From contig NZ_CANLNB010000003.1 of assembly GCF_947492455.1 (NCBI RefSeq), forward strand, positions 186,001-250,000: a stretch of DNA of 64,000 nt. Reading direction: 5' to 3'. The translations under genes and the position numbers were made by a program. The stretch comes from an uncultured Aliiroseovarius sp. (GTDB lineage: Bacteria; Pseudomonadota; Alphaproteobacteria; Rhodobacterales; Rhodobacteraceae). This document shows positions 47,988 through 57,931 of the stretch, piece after piece. Every line of letters starts with the position of its first letter. The stretch's first letter is position 1. The notes under the pieces were generated by a model, which was given only the letters and a program-made list of their open reading frames with translations, had not been told where the DNA came from and ran no database searches.

Positions 47988-48785
47988 ATGTATCCGATGA
48001 TCAAGATCGAAGGCGTGCGCCACGCCTATCAGACCCCGACGGGGCCGTTGCCGGTGCTCGACGGGTTGGAAATGTCGCTGGACGAAGGCGGGTTTGTTGC
48101 CGTGGTCGGCCCGTCCGGCTGCGGCAAGTCCACGCTGACCCGGTTGGTGTCTGGCCTGATGAAACCGGACGAGGGCCGCGTGATGCTGCATGGCGAAATC
48201 GTGGCTGGCCCCCGGTCCACTGTCGGTATGGCATTTCAGAACCCGGTCCTGCTGGAGTGGCGCTCGATCCTGCAAAACGTCATGCTGCCCTTGGAAATCG
48301 TGTCCAACTCGCTGTCGAAAACCGAACGGGTCGAGCGCGCGCGCTATCTGTTGTCTCTGGTCGGGTTGGAGGGGTTCGAGGACAAGCGCCCTTCGGAACT
48401 GTCGGGCGGGATGCGACAGCGCGCCTCGCTGTGCCGGGCGCTTGTACACAAGCCCGAGGTACTGATCTTGGATGAACCCTTTGGTGCGCTGGACGCTTTC
48501 ACCCGCGAGGATCTGTGGCAGACCATGCACAAGGTCAAGGAACAAGAGTCTTTCACCGGCGTGTTGATCACCCACGACCTGCGCGAGGCGATTTTCCTTG
48601 CCAATCAGGTCATTGTGCTGTCGGGGCGCCCCGCACGCACACAATATGTGCTTGATGTCCCCGATACTGGGCCGCGTGACCTTGAACATCTCTATACACC
48701 CGAAGCCGCCGAGATGCTGGCCATCTTGCGCCACCAGATCGAGATCGCACAAGGTCGCGCCCCGTCAGATCAGGAGGTCGCGTGA
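47988..48785 (+). CDS. ABC transporter ATPase (SsuB/TauB type)
   Basis: 265 aa: Walker [17 protein letters not shown]-loop region [14 protein letters not shown], signature [15 protein letters not shown], Walker [19 protein letters not shown]. Belongs to the nitrate/sulfonate/taurine/thiamine-precursor importer ATPases. The stop overlaps the permease start (GTGATG context at 48782). Confidence 0.92.
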   Translation: MYPMIKIEGVRHAYQTPTGPLPVLDGLEMSLDEGGFVAVVGPSGCGKSTLTRLVSGLMKPDEGRVMLHGEIVAGPRSTVGMAFQNPVLLEWRSILQNVMLPLEIVSNSLSKTERVERARYLLSLVGLEGFEDKRPSELSGGMRQRASLCRALVHKPEVLILDEPFGALDAFTREDLWQTMHKVKEQESFTGVLITHDLREAIFLANQVIVLSGRPARTQYVLDVPDTGPRDLEHLYTPEAAEMLAILRHQIEIAQGRAPSDQEVA

Positions 48786-49537
48786 TGTCCTTGCGCAGTG
48801 CATTTGTCCCCGCCTCCGCCCTGATCGTGTTTCTTCTGTTGTGGGAGGGGCTGGTCCGGGCCAATGGCTGGCCCAACTACAAGATGGCTTCGCCGTCAGA
48901 CTTGGGGCCGGCCTTTACCAAGCACTGGGATCTGTTCCTTGTCATGAGCTGGCAGACCCTGTGGCGCACCGTCGTCGGGCTGCTTCTGGCCATTGTCGTG
49001 GGCACCGGGCTGGGCATGCTGATGGGCTTTTCGCGCCTGATGCGCGATGCGCTTTATCCGTTGTTGGTCGGCTTCAACGCGATCCCAAAGGCAACCGTCG
49101 TTCCCATCGTCGCCTTGATGTTCGTGGGCCAGCATGACTTCAACACCATCCTGATCGCCTTCATGATCAGCTTCTTTCCCATCGCCGTTTCCGTCTCGAT
49201 CGGGCTGTCGACGCTAGAGCCCGAATATCGCGACATCCTGCGGTCGCTCGGGGCCAGTCAAGCCACGATCTTCTGGAAGATCGCGCTGCCGAAAACTCTT
49301 CCCGAATTCTTCGGTGCGTTGAAAGTTGCAGTCACCTTGGCCTTCATTGGCACCAACCTGATGGAGATCGTAAGCCCCCATGGCCGTGGCTTGGGCGCGC
49401 TTTTCGATAGCGGCAAAACGAACTCGGACTACCCGCTGATGTTTGCCGTTCTAGTGATGTTGGCCTTTCTGGGGATCGTGCTGTTCTATGTCGTGGTTTT
49501 CCTTGAACGGATCTTTGCGGGCTGGGCCGATCGATAG
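48782..49537 (+). CDS. ABC transporter permease (SsuC/TauC type)
   Basis: 251 aa with six TM helices and the inner-membrane coupling motif STLEPEYRDILRSLGASQATIFWKIALP (split: EPEYRDILRSLGAS then IFWKIALPKTLPE). A preceding helix carries LLVGFNAIPKATVVPIVALM. Start overlaps the ATPase stop by 4 bp. Completes the three-gene NMT1-type importer. Confidence 0.9.
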   Translation: MMSLRSAFVPASALIVFLLLWEGLVRANGWPNYKMASPSDLGPAFTKHWDLFLVMSWQTLWRTVVGLLLAIVVGTGLGMLMGFSRLMRDALYPLLVGFNAIPKATVVPIVALMFVGQHDFNTILIAFMISFFPIAVSVSIGLSTLEPEYRDILRSLGASQATIFWKIALPKTLPEFFGALKVAVTLAFIGTNLMEIVSPHGRGLGALFDSGKTNSDYPLMFAVLVMLAFLGIVLFYVVVFLERIFAGWADR

Positions 49538-49558
49538 CTGGCGCCTGGAGATCACTGA

Positions 49559-49714
49559 TTGAGTCGGCGCTTGGTGCTGATCTATGCTGCGGTCACCGAA
49601 GGGTTCTTTGCCGACATGGCCGCGGGTCAGTTTGCATTTCCTGACGATATGCCTGCCATTGTGGAATCCTGCGACCGCCATAACATGACCTTCACCGGTC
49701 CCCATTCAGATTGA
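49559..49714 (+). pseudogene. Short cupin-like C-terminal fragment
   Basis: A 51-codon frame following directly after an in-frame TGA, with no ribosome binding site. It reads LVLIYAAVTEGFFADMAAGQ then FAFPDDMPAIVESCDRHNMTF and ends before the GST-like gene. The '.VLYA..TEGFF.DMA' stretch looks like the end of a quercetinase-type cupin. I infer a relic of a gene mostly lost. An uninformative intergenic frame is the alternative. Confidence 0.35.
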
Positions 49715-49719
49715 GAGCT

Positions 49720-50529
49720 ATGACCAAACCCGTTGTCTACCACATCCCTGTCTGTCCTTTCTCTCAACGGTTAGAGATCTTGTTGGCCCTGCGCGGCCAG
49801 CAGGATGCTGTCGAGTTCCGCGTCGTCGACATCACCAAGCCGCGCGATCCGGAGCTTCTGGAAAAAACGCGGGGCACGACAGCGTTGCCGGTCCTTGAAA
49901 CCTCTGGGGGCAAGATCCTCAAGGAAAGTCTGGTGATCCTGCGCTATCTGGATGAAGTGCTCGACGGCGAGCCGCTGCGACGGCGCGATCCCTATGAACA
50001 CGCGGTGGAATCCATGCTGATCGCCAAAGAGGGTCCGTTCACGATGGCGGGCTATATCTATGTGATGAATCAGGACAAGGCTCAGCGCGCGGCGCTGAAC
50101 GACAAGCTGCTTGGGCTTTACAGGGACCTCAATGACTTCCTGCTTGCCTACAACCCGGACGGCACCTTCCTGTTCGACGACTTCGGTCTGGCAGAGGCCG
50201 TGTTCACCCCAATGTTCAAGCGGTTCTGGTTCCTTGACTACTATGAGGATTTCAAATTGCCGACTGGTCCCGACTATGACCGCGTCGCCAAATGGCGGGC
50301 GGCTTGCATGGCGCATGAGGCGACCGATCAGGTGTCCGAGGAAGAGATCGTGAAGCTCTACTACGATTACGCTTTAGGGGCCGGGAATGGGGCGCTGGTT
50401 GATGGGCGTAAGGTCTCGAGTTTCGTGTTTGAACCAAGTTGGCAGACGCGCCCAATGCCCCCGCGCGACAAATACGCGCCAACGGCATCTGATGAAGAGC
50501 TTGGGTTGGTTGCTGCGGGTGAGGGCTGA
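49720..50529 (+). CDS. Glutathione S-transferase-like protein
   Basis: 269 aa from ATG 49720. The N-terminal thioredoxin-fold domain opens VVYHIPVCPFSQRLEILLAL, with a Cys in the position used by omega-type GSTs or glutaredoxins, and has the conserved cis-Pro/Ser ends TTALPVLETSGGKILKES. The C-terminal helical domain (~95-230) carries LFDDFGLAEAVFTPMFKRF, with the N-capping Asp of the GST fold. The last ~40 residues extend beyond usual GSTs. Substrate unknown. Confidence 0.8.
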   Translation: MTKPVVYHIPVCPFSQRLEILLALRGQQDAVEFRVVDITKPRDPELLEKTRGTTALPVLETSGGKILKESLVILRYLDEVLDGEPLRRRDPYEHAVESMLIAKEGPFTMAGYIYVMNQDKAQRAALNDKLLGLYRDLNDFLLAYNPDGTFLFDDFGLAEAVFTPMFKRFWFLDYYEDFKLPTGPDYDRVAKWRAACMAHEATDQVSEEEIVKLYYDYALGAGNGALVDGRKVSSFVFEPSWQTRPMPPRDKYAPTASDEELGLVAAGEG

Positions 50530-50539
50530 GCCGCAGCGG

Positions 50540-51313
50540 CTATTGCGCCATCAACCGACGCTTTTCGGCCATGGCCTCGCGACGTTGCTGTTCCAGACCT
50601 TGCCGGAAGGACTGTTCCACGAAGTCGATGTGATCCAGCGCCGCTTTTTCAGCACGGGTTTCGTCGCCGTCGATGACGGCCTGTCCCAGTTCTAAGTGTT
50701 GTTCGAGCAGTTTCTTGCCCGTGCCATCCAACGTCTTCAGGAAGTCGCGGTTATAGAACACACTTTGCTGGGTCAGGTCGAAAATCGACGCCATCATATG
50801 GATCAAGGTTGCGTTCTGGCTGGCATCCACAATGGCTGAATGCAGGGAGAAATCTGCTTCTCGGGATGCATCCGCGTCGTTTGCTTTCCACGCGCGTTCG
50901 ATCTCGGTCAGGATTTCGGAAATTCGTTCTTTGTCTGCGCGTGTCGCGCGGCGGGCGGCAAGGCGGGCGGCAAAGCCTTCCTGTTCGCGCCGGTATTCGA
51001 GGTAGTCGAAAAACGCCGGTTCGTGACGGCCATACAGGTCCAGCAGGGCGGGCAGCATCGCTTGACCAGTCAAAGGTGCAACAAAGCTGCCCTCGCCGTG
51101 CTTGATCATGACCAAGCCGCGCTCTTCCAGAATATGAAGCGCTTCACGCAGCTTTGGGCGCGAGACGCGAAGTGTCTCGGCCAATTCGCGCTCGGACGGC
51201 AGCTGGCGACCCTGTTTAAGAACCCCCGAAGCAATCAAATCCTCGATCTGTGCGACGACAGCATCGGCCAATGATTCGTGTCCAACCGGATCAAAAAGAG
51301 CTTTCTTCGTCAT
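50540..51313 (-). CDS. FadR-family (GntR/FCD) regulator of the lactate module
   Basis: 257 aa: N-terminal winged helix ~10-80 (IEDLIASGVLKQGRQLPSER, LAETLRVSRPKLREALHILE, GLVMIKHGEGSFV) and a C-terminal FCD ligand domain ~95-235 with metal/ligand His (DFSLHSAIVDAS, LLEQHLELGQAVIDGD). It is divergent from the TRAP/lactate dehydrogenase operon, the arrangement of LldR/LutR-type regulators that respond to lactate. Two 19-bp dyads in the intergenic region are likely operators. Repressor versus activator cannot be told. Confidence 0.9.
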   Translation of the reverse strand: MTKKALFDPVGHESLADAVVAQIEDLIASGVLKQGRQLPSERELAETLRVSRPKLREALHILEERGLVMIKHGEGSFVAPLTGQAMLPALLDLYGRHEPAFFDYLEYRREQEGFAARLAARRATRADKERISEILTEIERAWKANDADASREADFSLHSAIVDASQNATLIHMMASIFDLTQQSVFYNRDFLKTLDGTGKKLLEQHLELGQAVIDGDETRAEKAALDHIDFVEQSFRQGLEQQRREAMAEKRRLMAQ

Positions 51314-51351
51314 TTTGAACGTCCCTCGGTTCCGCGTCGTTCTCGGAGTGG

Positions 51352-51370
51352 TGGTAAATCAAAGTAACCA
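51352..51370. promoter_or_regulatory. Putative GntR operator 1
   Basis: TGGTAAATCAAAGTAACCA: arms TGGTAA and TAACCA separated by 7 bases. It lies ~40 bp upstream of the regulator's own start, so autoregulation is likely. Same spacing and arm sequence as the dyad at 51559. Confidence 0.65.
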
Positions 51371-51558
51371 ATGCTCGTCAAAAATCAACCCGGATCAAAT
51401 CTGCACAGTGTTCTTTGTTAGCTTTTGAAAAATAACAGGAATGCCCAAGATATTCGGACTTCCTTCATAGGCTATGGCCCGAAATCTGTGCGGTTTCGCA
51501 CGTAAGAACCTAACGGTCAGAATTGCCAATGGTAAATAAAGTTGTTGACCGGTCGCGG

Positions 51559-51577
51559 TGGTAATATTTATTTACCA
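51559..51577. promoter_or_regulatory. Putative GntR operator 2
   Basis: TGGTAATATTTATTTACCA: perfect 6-bp arms TGGTAA/TTACCA with a 7-base centre, ~70 bp upstream of the TRAP binding-protein start. A half-site TGGTAA lies at 51530. Position fits control of the lactate operon by the adjacent FadR-type regulator. Confidence 0.68.
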
Positions 51578-51646
51578 ATTCATATCGACACCGGATTTGC
51601 CGTGGAGGCGGCGCCGGTCCTTACGGTCCAACCTCGGAGGAGAACC

Positions 51647-52699
<1,053 letters not shown>

Positions 52700-52714
52700 C
52701 TTTCCAAAGAACGT

Positions 52715-52737
52715 GGGGCGGCGCGACCCGCCGCCCC
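52715..52737 (+). terminator. Intrinsic terminator after the TRAP binding-protein gene
   Basis: Perfect 9-bp arms GGGGCGGCG (52715-52723) and CGCCGCCCC (52729-52737), loop 5 nt, followed by GCACTTATTTGTTTTTCCC. A textbook hairpin plus T-rich tail that should partially terminate after the binding-protein gene. Confidence 0.85.
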
Positions 52738-52808
52738 GCACTTATTTGTTTTTCCCTTTTTATCCCTGACCTCGCGCAATTTCGCCGCCATCGCCTGTGG
52801 AGGAGAAC

Positions 52809-54887
52809 ATGGCCCAGACCCCGCATCAAAATGACGTGGACAATTCCGATCCCGTTGACGTGTATGAACACATTCTCGAACACGAGGACCGCGACACGCA
52901 GGTCGCTGCCGTTGCCATCGACAAGACCGTAAAAGGCGTCGGCAACATCGTCATGTGGGCCAACCTGCTTTTGGTGGCTGCTATCGTGACACAGGTGAGC
53001 CTGCGCTATATGTTCAATGTGAACTTCCCCAAGCTCGATGAAATCCAGTGGCATTTCTATGGCTTGGTGACGATGGTCGGCATTTCTTATGCCTTGGTGA
53101 CCGACAGCCACGTACGCGTTGATATCCTGCACATGCAGCTAAGCCGCCGTGCGCAGCGGGTGATCGAGGTGATCGGGATCCTCGCCCTGCTGGCGCCTTT
53201 CATCTATCTTATGATCGATCAGGGCTGGGATTATTTCTATGAAAGCTGGCGGGTGAACGAACGCTCGGACAGCCCGACAGGACTGCCTGCGCGCTGGGCG
53301 TTCAAAGCTGTGATCCCGGCCAGCTTCGTGCTGCTGGCGCTGGCTGCTGTGGCCCGGTTGATCCACGACGCGCATGCCATCGTGGTGAATTACGAGGACG
53401 AAAGGAAGGGCAAGGACCTACGCCTGATCCTGTGGGCGCTGGTGGCCTTTGCGGTCGTCGCAACCGCGCTGACATTCGTGGTCGAAACCACCGAAGAAAA
53501 GCTGGTCATCGCGATGTTCCTGACCTTCATCGCGCTTCTGTTCACGGGCTTCCCTGTGGCGTGGACCCTTGCAGGCGTTGGTGTCGCGTATTGCGGGCTG
53601 GCTTACCTGTTCGACAATGACCTGATGTTGTGGACTGGGCTGGAAAGCACCTTTACCGGGCTTGACTATTTGACCCTTGGGGCCGTGGTGAACCGTGTCT
53701 ATGCGACCATGTCGAACGCGGTTCTGGTGGCACTGCCCATGTTCATCTTCATGGGCCTGATGTTGGATGAAAGCGGCGTGGCGGAACGCCTGATGACCTC
53801 GATGCAGCGTCTGTTTGGGACGGTGCGCGGCGGGCTGGCCATCACCGTGACCATGATCGGCATTATCCTAGCAGCGTCGACCGGCATCATCGGCGCGTCG
53901 GTGGTTCTGCTGGGCGTGCTGTCGCTTCCGTCGATGATGGAGCAGAAATACAACCCCTCGCTGGCGGCTGGTGTGGTGTCGGCATCCGGTACACTTGGCA
54001 TCCTGATCCCGCCCTCGATCATGCTGGTGATTATGGCAGACCAGATGGCCCTGTCAGTCGGCGACCTGTTCATGGCCGCGGTGTTCCCGGGCGTCATCAT
54101 CGGGTGCCTCTATCTGACCTATATCTTCGTCATTGCACTGATCAAACGCGATGTGGCCCCAGTGCCCGAGGGCGCAACCCGCCCTGACTGGGCTGCCGTC
54201 AAGGATGTGCTGATTGCCATCCTGCCGACACTGGGTCTGATCCTTGCGGTACTGGGCTCGATCTTCGCGGGCCTCACCACGCCGACCGAGGCGTCGGGCG
54301 TGGGTGCCCTTGGCGCGACCCTGCTGGCGCTGGGCTATCGCAAGCTGACCTTCCGCAAGCTGGTCAACGTGCTGAAAGCCACCTTCAACACCACCGCCTA
54401 TATCTTCGCGATCTTCTTGGGCGCGACTGTGTTCAGCTATGTGCTGCGGGAATTGGGCGGCGACGCGTTGATCGAGGACATGATCCACAGCGCTGGCCTT
54501 GGCGCCACGGGAACTGTGATTTTCATCCTGTTCATCGTGTTCCTGCTGGGCTTCGTGCTGGACTGGATCGAAATCACGCTGATCGTGCTGCCTCTGATGC
54601 GCCCGATTGTGAATGCGCTGGGTCTGGATGTTCCCGGCTTTGGCGCCATCGATGAACCGGCGCTGGTGTGGTTCGTGATCCTTGTGGCGGTGACGTTGCA
54701 GACCAGTTTCTTAACGCCACCGGTTGGATTTGCGCTCTTCTATCTGAAGGGGGTTTGCCCGCCCGAGATCAAACTGACGGATATCTACAAGGGCATCATT
54801 CCCTTCGTGATCCTGCAGCTGATCGGTCTTGCCCTTGTCTTCTACTGGCCCGCACTTGCCACTTGGCTGCCCTCGGTCGCGTACTAG
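52809..54887 (+). CDS. Fused TRAP transporter small and large permease (DctQM)
   Basis: 692 aa. An acidic N-terminal ~45 residues precede a DctQ part (~45-205; IQWHFYGLVTMVGISYALVT, HVRVDIL) joined by an extra TM helix to a DctM part (~240-692; TLGAVVNRVYATMSNAVLVA, SGTLGILIPPSIMLVIM, FLTPPVGFALFYLKG). ATG 52809 follows GTGGAGGAGAAC; a GTG 12 bases upstream is less likely. Translocation unit for the preceding binding protein. Ends 11 bases before lldD. Confidence 0.92.
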   Translation: MAQTPHQNDVDNSDPVDVYEHILEHEDRDTQVAAVAIDKTVKGVGNIVMWANLLLVAAIVTQVSLRYMFNVNFPKLDEIQWHFYGLVTMVGISYALVTDSHVRVDILHMQLSRRAQRVIEVIGILALLAPFIYLMIDQGWDYFYESWRVNERSDSPTGLPARWAFKAVIPASFVLLALAAVARLIHDAHAIVVNYEDERKGKDLRLILWALVAFAVVATALTFVVETTEEKLVIAMFLTFIALLFTGFPVAWTLAGVGVAYCGLAYLFDNDLMLWTGLESTFTGLDYLTLGAVVNRVYATMSNAVLVALPMFIFMGLMLDESGVAERLMTSMQRLFGTVRGGLAITVTMIGIILAASTGIIGASVVLLGVLSLPSMMEQKYNPSLAAGVVSASGTLGILIPPSIMLVIMADQMALSVGDLFMAAVFPGVIIGCLYLTYIFVIALIKRDVAPVPEGATRPDWAAVKDVLIAILPTLGLILAVLGSIFAGLTTPTEASGVGALGATLLALGYRKLTFRKLVNVLKATFNTTAYIFAIFLGATVFSYVLRELGGDALIEDMIHSAGLGATGTVIFILFIVFLLGFVLDWIEITLIVLPLMRPIVNALGLDVPGFGAIDEPALVWFVILVAVTLQTSFLTPPVGFALFYLKGVCPPEIKLTDIYKGIIPFVILQLIGLALVFYWPALATWLPSVAY

Positions 54888-54898
54888 GAGTTTGGAAC

Positions 54899-56086
54899 AT
54901 GCGTCTTAAAGACTGTCACAACTTCCACGATTTCCGAAAACTGGCGCAGCGCCGTCTGCCGGGGCCGATCTTCAACTACATTGACGGTGGTGCCGATGAC
55001 GAGGTGACGCTGCGCAAGAACTCCAGCGCGTTCGACACGTGCGATCTGCTGCCTTCGGTGCTGCGCGGGGTGAAGGATGTGGACATGTCCGTCACCGTGA
55101 TGGGGCAAAAGCTGGACATGCCAGTCTATTGCTCGCCCACCGCGCTGCAGCGTCTGTTCCATCACCAAGGCGAACGCGCCGTTGCTGCAGCAGCCGAGAA
55201 ATACGGGACTATGTTTGGGGTGTCGTCCTTAGGCACCGTGTCGTTGGAAGAGCTTCGGCAGAAGCACAAGAACCCGCAGGTCTACCAGTTCTATTTCCAC
55301 AAGGATCGCGGGCTGAACGCGGCCATGATGCAGCGCGCCAAAGAGGCCGGCGTCGAAGTGATGATGCTGACCGTGGACAGCATCACCGGCGGCAATCGCG
55401 AACGCGATCTGCGCACCGGTTTTTCGATCCCGTTCCGGCTGACCTTGGGCGGCATGATCCAGTTTGCGATCAAGCCGATGTGGGGCATCAACTATGTCAC
55501 GCACGAGAAATTCCGCCTGCCGCAATTGGATGAGCATGTCGATATGGGCGGCGGGGCCAGCTCGATCGGTGGCTATTTCACCGACATGCTCGACCCGTCG
55601 ATGACATGGGATGACGTGGCGCAGATGGTGCGCGATTGGGATGGCCAATTCTGCCTGAAGGGCATCATGACCGTTGAAGACGCCAAACGCGCGGCTGAGA
55701 TCGGCTGCACCGGCATCATTCTGTCGAACCACGGTGGCCGGCAGCTGGATGGGTCGCGCACGCCGTTCGACCAGCTGGACGAGATCGTTCAGGCGGTTGG
55801 CGACAAGCTGGACGTCATGATGGACAGCGGCATTCAACGCGGGACCCATGTGCTGAAGGCGCTTTCATTGGGCGCCAAGGCGGTGGGCATCGGTCGCGGA
55901 TACCTTTATGCTCTGGCAGCAGGCGGTCAACCGGCTGTCGAGCGCGCGCTGGGCCTGATGCAGGCCGAGATCGAGCGCGACATGAAACTGATGGGCGTCA
56001 CGCGCGTCGACCAACTGAGCCACGACAACCTGCGTTTTCTTGGGGAAAGCGGGGCGGCGAAGATAAGCACAGGAGCTGCTGCATGA
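54899..56086 (+). CDS. lldD: FMN-dependent L-lactate dehydrogenase (alpha-hydroxyacid oxidase family)
   Basis: 395-aa TIM-barrel flavoenzyme. Seen: FNYIDGGADDEVTLRKN, CSPTALQRLFHHQGE, LKGIMTVEDAKRA, the active-site ILSNHGGRQLDG with catalytic His, and the FMN phosphate loop MDSGIQRGTHVLKALSLGAK. The family oxidises L-lactate, glycolate or mandelate. TRAP and D-lactate dehydrogenase neighbours favour L-lactate to pyruvate with electrons to quinone. ATG 54899 gives the standard N-terminus. The stop overlaps the dld start. Confidence 0.9.
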   Translation: MRLKDCHNFHDFRKLAQRRLPGPIFNYIDGGADDEVTLRKNSSAFDTCDLLPSVLRGVKDVDMSVTVMGQKLDMPVYCSPTALQRLFHHQGERAVAAAAEKYGTMFGVSSLGTVSLEELRQKHKNPQVYQFYFHKDRGLNAAMMQRAKEAGVEVMMLTVDSITGGNRERDLRTGFSIPFRLTLGGMIQFAIKPMWGINYVTHEKFRLPQLDEHVDMGGGASSIGGYFTDMLDPSMTWDDVAQMVRDWDGQFCLKGIMTVEDAKRAAEIGCTGIILSNHGGRQLDGSRTPFDQLDEIVQAVGDKLDVMMDSGIQRGTHVLKALSLGAKAVGIGRGYLYALAAGGQPAVERALGLMQAEIERDMKLMGVTRVDQLSHDNLRFLGESGAAKISTGAAA

Positions 56087-57762
56087 CCAACGACGCGCTT
56101 CTCTCTCGGTTCCGCGACATCGTCGGTCGTCGTCATGTCCTGACTGGACAGCGGGCGACTGAACGCTTTCGGCGCGGGTTCAGATCGGGGAAAGGGGAAG
56201 CGCTGTGCGTCATTCGTCCGGGGACGTTGCTTGAGCAATGGCAGGTGCTTGAGGCCTGCGTCGCGGCGGACAAGATCGTCATTATGCAGGCGGCCAATAC
56301 GGGGCTGACCGAAGGCTCCACCCCGTCTGGCGCCTATGACCGTGACGTGGTTCTGATCAACACCCGCCGCATGGACAAGATCGTGCCGCTGGACGAGGGG
56401 CGTCAGGTCATTGGCTTTCCGGGCTCCACTTTGTTTGCTTTGGAAAAACTGCTCGACCCGCTGGGGCGCGAACCGCATTCCGTGATCGGGTCGTCCTGCA
56501 TCGGCGCGTCGATCATCGGCGGGGTCTGCAACAACTCGGGCGGTTCGCTGGTGGAACGTGGCCCGTCTTATACCGAGCTGTCGCTGTACGCACAGGTCGA
56601 TGAAAACGGTCAGCTGTCCTTGGTCAACCATTTGGGGATCGATCTGGGCGACACGCCCGAGGAAATTCTGACACGGCTTGAGGCAGGCGATCTGGGGCCG
56701 AGCGTCCCGGACACCAACCGCAAGGCGTCGGCCACTGACTATGCCAGTCAGGTGCGCAAGGTGGATGCGGAAACGCCCGCGCGTTTCAATGCCGACAAAC
56801 GGCGTTTGCACGAGGCCTCGGGATGTGCGGGCAAGCTGGGCGTTTTTGCTGTGCGGCTGGATACCTATGCCAAGCCCGCCACGCAAAAGACCTTCTATAT
56901 TGGCACCAATGATACCGCAGACCTGACAGAGCTGCGCCGTCATATTCTGTCAGAGTTCGAGACGCTGCCGGTCTCGGGCGAATATATGGAGCGCGAGGTG
57001 TTCGACCTGACTGAGCGCTATGGCAAGGACACCGTCATGATGATCGACTGGTTGGGTACGGATCGCCTGCCGTCCTTCTTTGCCTTGAAAGGTGCGATTG
57101 ATGCGCGGCTGCGGTCTGTCCCCGGGCTGGCCAATTTCACCGACCGCGCCATGCAGCTGTTTGCCCGCCTGACCCCCAGCATCCTGCCGAAACGGTTGAA
57201 GGACTTCCGCAATCGCTATCGTCACCACCTGATCCTGAAGATGCGAGACGACGGGATCGCCGAGGCATCAGCCTATCTGTCCAAACTCTTTGCCGATCGC
57301 GAAGGGGGCTTCTTTGAATGTACCGACCGTGAAGCCAAGATTGCCGGATTGCATCGGTTCGCCGCCGCAGGTGCCGCAGTGCGGTACATGGCGATCCATT
57401 CGAACGAGGTCGAGGATATCTTGGCGCTGGATATCGCGCTGCGCCGCAATGATCGCGACTGGTACGAAGTGCTGCCGACTGAAGTCGATGATCAGCTTGT
57501 GCACAAGCTCTATTACGGCCACTTCTTCTGTCACGTTCTGCATCAGGATTATGTGGTCAAGAAGGGAGCTGATCCCAAGCAGATTAAGGCGCAGATGTTG
57601 GAGCTTTTGGATCAGCGCGGCGCCGAATATCCGGCCGAACACAATGTCGGGCATCTCTATCCTGCCAAGCCTGATCTGGCCGCTCATTATGCCTGCTGCG
57701 ACCCCACCAACTCCTTCAATCCCGGCATCGGAAAGATGTCGAAGAAAAAACACTATGCGTGA
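56083..57762 (+). CDS. dld: Quinone-dependent D-lactate dehydrogenase
   Basis: 559 aa, matching the E. coli Dld type (~571 aa). FAD-binding PCMH domain at N-terminus (CVIRPGTLLEQWQVLEACVA, MQAANTGLTEGSTPSG, SCIGASIIGGVCNNSGGSLV), the membrane-binding/cap region in the middle (LPKRLKDFRNRYRHHLILKM, electropositive) and C-terminal HNVGHLYPAKPDL and DPTNSFNPGIGKMS. It oxidises D-lactate to pyruvate at the inner membrane. Overlaps lldD by 4 bp, so both lactate enantiomers are handled by one operon. Confidence 0.95.
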   Translation: MTNDALLSRFRDIVGRRHVLTGQRATERFRRGFRSGKGEALCVIRPGTLLEQWQVLEACVAADKIVIMQAANTGLTEGSTPSGAYDRDVVLINTRRMDKIVPLDEGRQVIGFPGSTLFALEKLLDPLGREPHSVIGSSCIGASIIGGVCNNSGGSLVERGPSYTELSLYAQVDENGQLSLVNHLGIDLGDTPEEILTRLEAGDLGPSVPDTNRKASATDYASQVRKVDAETPARFNADKRRLHEASGCAGKLGVFAVRLDTYAKPATQKTFYIGTNDTADLTELRRHILSEFETLPVSGEYMEREVFDLTERYGKDTVMMIDWLGTDRLPSFFALKGAIDARLRSVPGLANFTDRAMQLFARLTPSILPKRLKDFRNRYRHHLILKMRDDGIAEASAYLSKLFADREGGFFECTDREAKIAGLHRFAAAGAAVRYMAIHSNEVEDILALDIALRRNDRDWYEVLPTEVDDQLVHKLYYGHFFCHVLHQDYVVKKGADPKQIKAQMLELLDQRGAEYPAEHNVGHLYPAKPDLAAHYACCDPTNSFNPGIGKMSKKKHYA

Positions 57763-57888
57763 GTTCGCCTCCGCAAAGGCCTATGCGGTAGTCTGAGGGT
57801 GGCTGCTCATCCGCAGGTAGTTGTAAGCGAGGTTTCTGAGACATATTCGTCTATCTCTAGGTGTTTGAGTCAGTTTTTTCTTGAGATT

Positions 57889-57904
57889 TAACGGCGCCCC
57901 GTTA
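57889..57904. promoter_or_regulatory. 16-bp dyad upstream of the sigma/protease operon
   Basis: TAACGG-CGCC-CCGTTA, perfect 6-bp arms, ends ~28 bp before the first gene of the operon. It could be an operator or overlap the promoter. The 170-bp gap also has GAGACATATTCGTCTATCTC, a weak dyad. I found no certain ECF -35/-10 pair. Confidence 0.45.
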
Positions 57905-57931
57905 GTAAGCCCCGACGCAAACTAGGGACTA

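Larger units (their letters stand above)
51314..51646. other. Divergent regulator/TRAP control region
   Basis: About 330 bp, markedly AT-richer than its surroundings, with no gene. It contains the two dyads at 51352-51370 and 51559-51577, a further half-site TGGTAAATAAA at 51530-51540, and the strong CGGAGGAGAACC ribosome binding site of the TRAP binding-protein gene. Confidence 0.75.
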
